From positions 39,252 to 103,251 of the forward strand of contig NZ_NMVQ01000009.1 of NCBI RefSeq assembly GCF_002250625.1: DNA of 64,000 nucleotides, given 5' to 3'. Both the position numbers and the translations under genes were made by a program. Position 1 is the first letter of the stretch. Every line of letters begins with the position of its first letter. Source of the DNA: Enemella dayhoffiae (GTDB lineage: Bacteria; Actinomycetota; Actinomycetes; Propionibacteriales; Propionibacteriaceae). The notes beneath the pieces are model-generated. The model saw nothing but the letters and a program-made list of their open reading frames with translations. It did no database searches and was not told the DNA's origin. Below, one piece after another: positions 60,701-64,000 of the stretch.

Positions 60701-61305
60701 TGGTGTCGGAGCACGTCGAGCTGTTCCTGAACGACTTCCCGGGCGTGATCGACGGACCGTCGGCCGGCCCCGAGCTGGAGCGCGATTTCGCGCAACGGCT
60801 GCCGCGGACGATCCTCGATTTCATGATCAGCCACGGGTTCAGCGGGTTTGGCCGGGGACTGTTCTGGCTGGTGGATCCGGCGCGTTGGCAGCCCACGTTG
60901 GAGATGCTGCTCGAGACGGCCGAACTGCCGCAGCCGGTGGGGGAGTTGACGGCGTTCGGGCGGACGGCCTTCGGTGACGTGTACGCCTGGTCGCAGCAGA
61001 CCGGGGTGGTCACCGTCAGCCCGGCGACCGGCAACGTGTTCGTCGACGACACCTCCGACGAGCTGCCCGAGGACGCCGAGCTGGTCGCCGGATCGTTCTT
61101 CTCCATCGCCCGGCCGGACTCGTTCGACCTCGAGGACGAGGACGGGGACTGGCTGTTCGACCGGGCCCGAGCGGAGCTCGGTGAGTTGAGCCCCAGCGAG
61201 ACGTACGGCTTCTTCCCGCCGCTGCGGCTCGGCGGGCCGGCCCGGCTGGAGAACCTGCAGCGGGTGGACGTGCTCGCGCACCTGGTCATCCTCACCGAGG
61301 GGTGA
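60700..61305 (+). CDS. GAD-like/DUF1851 immunity protein (Tdi1-like)
   Basis: The 201-residue acidic protein begins with a GAD-like segment (LPRTILDFMISHGFSGFGRGLFWLVDP) and continues with a DUF1851-type half (GRTAFGDVYAWSQQTGVVTVSP to YGFFPPLRLGG). This two-part layout is that of Tdi1, the immunity protein of Tde1, and T6SS immunity proteins of that type. Starting directly at the toxin stop, it should bind and neutralise the upstream DNase. Confidence 0.78.
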   Translation: MVSEHVELFLNDFPGVIDGPSAGPELERDFAQRLPRTILDFMISHGFSGFGRGLFWLVDPARWQPTLEMLLETAELPQPVGELTAFGRTAFGDVYAWSQQTGVVTVSPATGNVFVDDTSDELPEDAELVAGSFFSIARPDSFDLEDEDGDWLFDRARAELGELSPSETYGFFPPLRLGGPARLENLQRVDVLAHLVILTEG

Positions 61306-61323
61306 GTGGGGTGGCCGGTGAAC

Positions 61324-63309
61324 CTAAGGGCACAAGGCGGCCAACTCGTTCCTGAAGTCAGCCGGGAAGGTCGGGTCGGTCCGGGCCTCGCAGAATCGCC
61401 CGTTCCGGAAGCCGGCGGCGCCATAAACCCAGTCGCCGTCAACCCGGTGGGCGAATCCGAGGCCGTTGCTGCTCGTCGCTCCCGTCGTGTGCGCGCTGGC
61501 GGCGAGCTCGACGCGTGCCCATGACGGGTCAACTCTCGAGCACCGCGTTCCCCGAATCACAACCTCGGGGTTACCGAGGCCTTGCCTGAAGAGCTCGACA
61601 GGCACGGAACACGTCCCGCCGGCTGTCGGTGAGACAGAACGATAAGGAACGAGTTGTCCGTCCTCCACGCACTCCGCGCCCGTGAAACCTGTGGGGATGG
61701 CTGAGACCCCTGACCGCCGCAGCTCAGCACACTCTGGGTCACCCATTCCAGCCCAAGCGACCTTCCAGCGCCCGTCGGTCTTGGCCCACAGGAAGGCGTA
61801 ACCGTCGAAGCAGAGTGACACCGATCCTGACACCAGGTCGTAGGCCCGCATCTTGTCCAAGGACATGACAGGTTTTCTCCCCGACGCGCACGCGGTGGTG
61901 GAATCGCGACGGAACTGCTCTGCTGCGAAAGTTGCCAGGTCAGGAGGCAGCAGCGCCCCCGCCTCGGCGACCGAGCGGACCTCTCGCGGGCTCGGTGAGA
62001 AGACTTCTCCCTTGGAATGTGTGCCCGTTCGCTCGAGCTTGATCGTGAACTGCCGCAGATTGGGATCGAGGCCGGTTATCGCTCCGATAACCGTCCCACT
62101 GAAGAGTGCGGGCGCTGCCGTGATGATGCCAAGGATCACAGCCGCGGGACCTCGTGCCCCCTGACCCACCATGTTGAGGATGACAGGACCCCCGCAGGTG
62201 AAAAAGCTGATGGTGATCTTGGCAGCCGATTCGGGGGTCAGCCCGCGTTGCAGGCTCTCGGCGGCCTGCGCGACGTCTGTCCAGCATGCGAGGCGCTCAA
62301 AATCCTGAGCCAGCTTCGAAATGTTGCCCACGTATTCCGGCAGCTTGGCTCCGATGGCGTCGCCCACCACTTGGATGACAGCTCCCAGAACCATGAGGAG
62401 CAGAGCTTCTGGAGCTTGCGTGAACGCAAGCTCCAGGGACGTGGTGGCGCTTTGGGCGGGCCACCCGACGACCTTCACGCCCGGCCCCATGATGACAGCA
62501 CCTTCTCCCGGAGCGAACGCCTGACCTGCGGCAACCGCTATGGCAGCGGGCAGATTCATGCCGCCGTCGCCCTGGATGTTGAGTGAAGCGCTGCCGGCTG
62601 GGCGCGGCTTGACCGTGAAGGTGACTGGAGTGTTGGGGGTGATGCTCAGTCCGATCCGGTCGCCGTCCTGCTGAACACAGGCCCATGCCTGGGCGGCGGA
62701 AATGACGCTGAACCGGATGCCTTCCCTGCTCACCGGCTTGTCCACGCAAGCAGGTCGGGCGCTCTCGATCTTTGTGGTCTGGAGAACGTAGTCACGGGCT
62801 TTTTGACCGACGGATCGCCAGTCGATTCGGATGAAGCTGAACAGGCTCAGATGAGGCAACTGCGCGTTGAACGTTTGAGTGGCCGCGTCATAGTGCCCGG
62901 GCACGAGGTCCCTTGTTCCATCCTCAGAAATGGCGAGAAGGAAAAGCGCCTTGTCGGGATCTTCATCGGGTGCGAGCCCGAGTTCGGCTCGAGGCGCCTT
63001 GAGCTTGATCGGCATAGGGACGGCGGGCTGATGCCCGCCAAGGGTGACCTTGATGGCCGGTCCGATGCTCTTCACCGAGTCGTTTGCGACTGCAGGTGCA
63101 GGGGCTTGCTCAACGACAGCCGGGGTACCTGGCGGGGCGACACCAGCTGGCACGGTCACGGTGAAGTCACCGCTCCGCAACTCGTGAGCAACCTGATCCA
63201 CAGTTGTCCGGGACTGGGCAGACTCGCCTGGCTGCGGGCTTACGTGGCAGGAAGCCAAGGAGACGGTCATCGCCACCGCGACGAGCAAGGCCACGCACCG
63301 ATACCACAT
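61324..63309 (-). CDS. Large lipoprotein of unknown family
   Basis: The 661-residue protein has a signal peptide and lipobox (TVSLASCHV). A first part (about residues 40-130) contains FTVTVPAGVAPPGTPAV and resembles ZU5-like or adhesion beta domains only loosely; the middle has two long hydrophobic stretches (LELAFTQAPEALLLMVLGAV, AAVILGIITAAPALFSGTVI) that could enter a membrane; the C-terminal 150 residues have six or more cysteines. Codon third positions are visibly less GC-rich than in neighbours, suggesting transfer. No function can be assigned. It converges on the immunity gene. Confidence 0.7.
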   Translation of the reverse strand: MWYRCVALLVAVAMTVSLASCHVSPQPGESAQSRTTVDQVAHELRSGDFTVTVPAGVAPPGTPAVVEQAPAPAVANDSVKSIGPAIKVTLGGHQPAVPMPIKLKAPRAELGLAPDEDPDKALFLLAISEDGTRDLVPGHYDAATQTFNAQLPHLSLFSFIRIDWRSVGQKARDYVLQTTKIESARPACVDKPVSREGIRFSVISAAQAWACVQQDGDRIGLSITPNTPVTFTVKPRPAGSASLNIQGDGGMNLPAAIAVAAGQAFAPGEGAVIMGPGVKVVGWPAQSATTSLELAFTQAPEALLLMVLGAVIQVVGDAIGAKLPEYVGNISKLAQDFERLACWTDVAQAAESLQRGLTPESAAKITISFFTCGGPVILNMVGQGARGPAAVILGIITAAPALFSGTVIGAITGLDPNLRQFTIKLERTGTHSKGEVFSPSPREVRSVAEAGALLPPDLATFAAEQFRRDSTTACASGRKPVMSLDKMRAYDLVSGSVSLCFDGYAFLWAKTDGRWKVAWAGMGDPECAELRRSGVSAIPTGFTGAECVEDGQLVPYRSVSPTAGGTCSVPVELFRQGLGNPEVVIRGTRCSRVDPSWARVELAASAHTTGATSSNGLGFAHRVDGDWVYGAAGFRNGRFCEARTDPTFPADFRNELAALCP

Positions 63310-63848
63310 GCTCCGAGCATGGCAGATCTCGGCAGCGGCGGTTGCCAGATCGATCACATTCGGCTGGTTCCCCGGCCCGATGGTTCATGAACCTGCTTTT
63401 GCGCGGAGTTCGACCGGCAGGCGGAGTCGACTCGGCGGGTGCCTTGGCGATTTTCGGGAAGCCGGGAACGGGGGAGGTGAGCGGTGGTGTACTTCTGACG
63501 GGAAAGGCGACCTGCGATCGGTATGAGCCTGGACAGACAAACTGTTACAGGGCCCCAAATCTAGGTGGCCGGGGGCCTGTGGATGATAGGCTGCGCCACC
63601 TGGAATCTCAACGTAGATCCGCGACGCCCGCCAACGAAATGACGACGATCGATTTCTTTCATGGCAGAATTTCCATTGCCTGTGCCCCGAGTGCCTCGCG
63701 GTTTGCCGCTCACAGTGCCTCCTGGTCCTCATTGAGGCTTTGAAACCTAGGGCGGGCCCAGACGCACAGCCAGCATGGACCACTCTGGGGATCAAGGTGG
63801 CCGACTCCGCGCAAACTGGTCAATTCCGAGCCGGGAACGACAGACGGG
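63310..63848. other. Gene-free accessory stretch
   Basis: About 540 bases of lower GC than the rest of the window. No reading frame with family-like sequence was found on either strand. TAGGCT at about 63588 resembles a -10 box but no start codon follows within ten bases. The region separates the large lipoprotein from the insertion sequence. Confidence 0.5.
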
Positions 63849-64000
63849 TGAACCGCACTGGGTTCTTTGGAGGCTCTGGTGTGCCCCGGCTTCCGTGTAG
63901 TCGAGATTCTTGGGATTCTCATGCCACGGTGATGTGGTTGCGTTCGAACTCTATCGGCGTGAGCCATCCGAGCTGGCTGTGCCGACGTCGCCGGTTGTGC
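63849..64000 (-). mobile_element. End of an IS3-family insertion sequence, cut by the window edge
   Basis: TGAACCGCACTGGGTTCTTT starting at 63849 resembles the terminal inverted repeat of many actinobacterial IS3-family elements (TGAACCGCCCCGG type). A transposase tail runs in from the right and stops 70 bases inside. Only the right-hand end is within the window. Confidence 0.7.
63919..64000 (-). CDS. IS3-family transposase C terminus (partial)
   Basis: The last 26 residues read HNRRRRHSQLGWLTPIEF and end RNHITVA at a TGA (63921-63919). YNxxRxHSxLGxxxPxEFE is the standard end of IS3 OrfB integrases. The start lies beyond 64000, so integrity cannot be judged. Confidence 0.85.
   Translation of the reverse strand, partial: HNRRRRHSQLGWLTPIEFERNHITVA

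Overview
The window comes from the chromosome of a high-GC actinobacterium. Mycothiol genes (mshD, mycothione reductase), an actinobacterial GlnR, the 33-residue ribosomal protein bS22, the rex-hem operon and an HbhA-like protein with its XRE regulator all point there. Gene order and the DUF222-HNH and GH65 genes would suit a Propionibacteriales member, but genus cannot be fixed from sequence reading alone. No rRNA, tRNA or CRISPR array was seen.

Region 1 (0-11.3 kb) is a conserved core block: CGNR regulator, bS22, an SDR epimerase, a PlsC-like acyltransferase, a SerB-like HAD phosphatase, an acyl-CoA synthetase-like gene, a glutaredoxin-like protein, then rex-hemA-hemC-hemD-hemB behind a clear Rex operator. 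From memory this matches the Rv0500B-Rv0512 order of Mycobacterium tuberculosis. Region 2 (11.35-15.8 kb) interrupts it: a TauD/TfdA dioxygenase and a three-gene CUT1-type sugar ABC importer (no ATPase) are bracketed by two copies of a small repeat with terminal inverted repeats. Region 3 (15.8-24.1 kb) resumes core functions: iron-box-controlled bfd-bfr, hemL, a histidine phosphatase, and the system II cytochrome c biogenesis genes (TlpA-like, ccdA, resB, ccsB), then an MFS exporter. Together regions 1 and 3 make tetrapyrroles, store iron and attach haem to cytochromes.

Region 4 (24.1-30.1 kb) is mixed: a deleted dioxygenase remnant, an SDR, a YciI-like protein, mycothione reductase, an LpqI/NagZ-like lipoprotein and two low-complexity envelope proteins. 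Region 5 (30.2-43.1 kb) is centred on phosphate and nitrogen: two PstS-like lipoproteins, pstSCAB with a PHO box, then mshD-ppk-mutT1-like, glnR, a MoaD-like protein and dtd. Region 6 (43.2-58.4 kb) holds nitrobindin-like/ygfZ/asparaginase/paiB-like genes, a frameshifted secreted protein, a DUF222-HNH gene, the beta-phosphoglucomutase/GH65 phosphorylase pair, an HbhA-like/XRE pair, an L,D-transpeptidase with ten LGFP-type repeats, and typA.

Region 7 (58.4-64 kb) is an accessory island: a broken YdcF-like remnant, an SMI1/KNR4 immunity gene, a gene with several frameshifts, a toxin-immunity pair resembling Agrobacterium Tde1/Tdi1, a large lipoprotein of unknown family, and the end of an IS3-family element at the window edge.

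Across the window many genes appear to be transcribed without a leader: a TANNNT -10 box lies six or seven bases before the start codon and there is no Shine-Dalgarno sequence.
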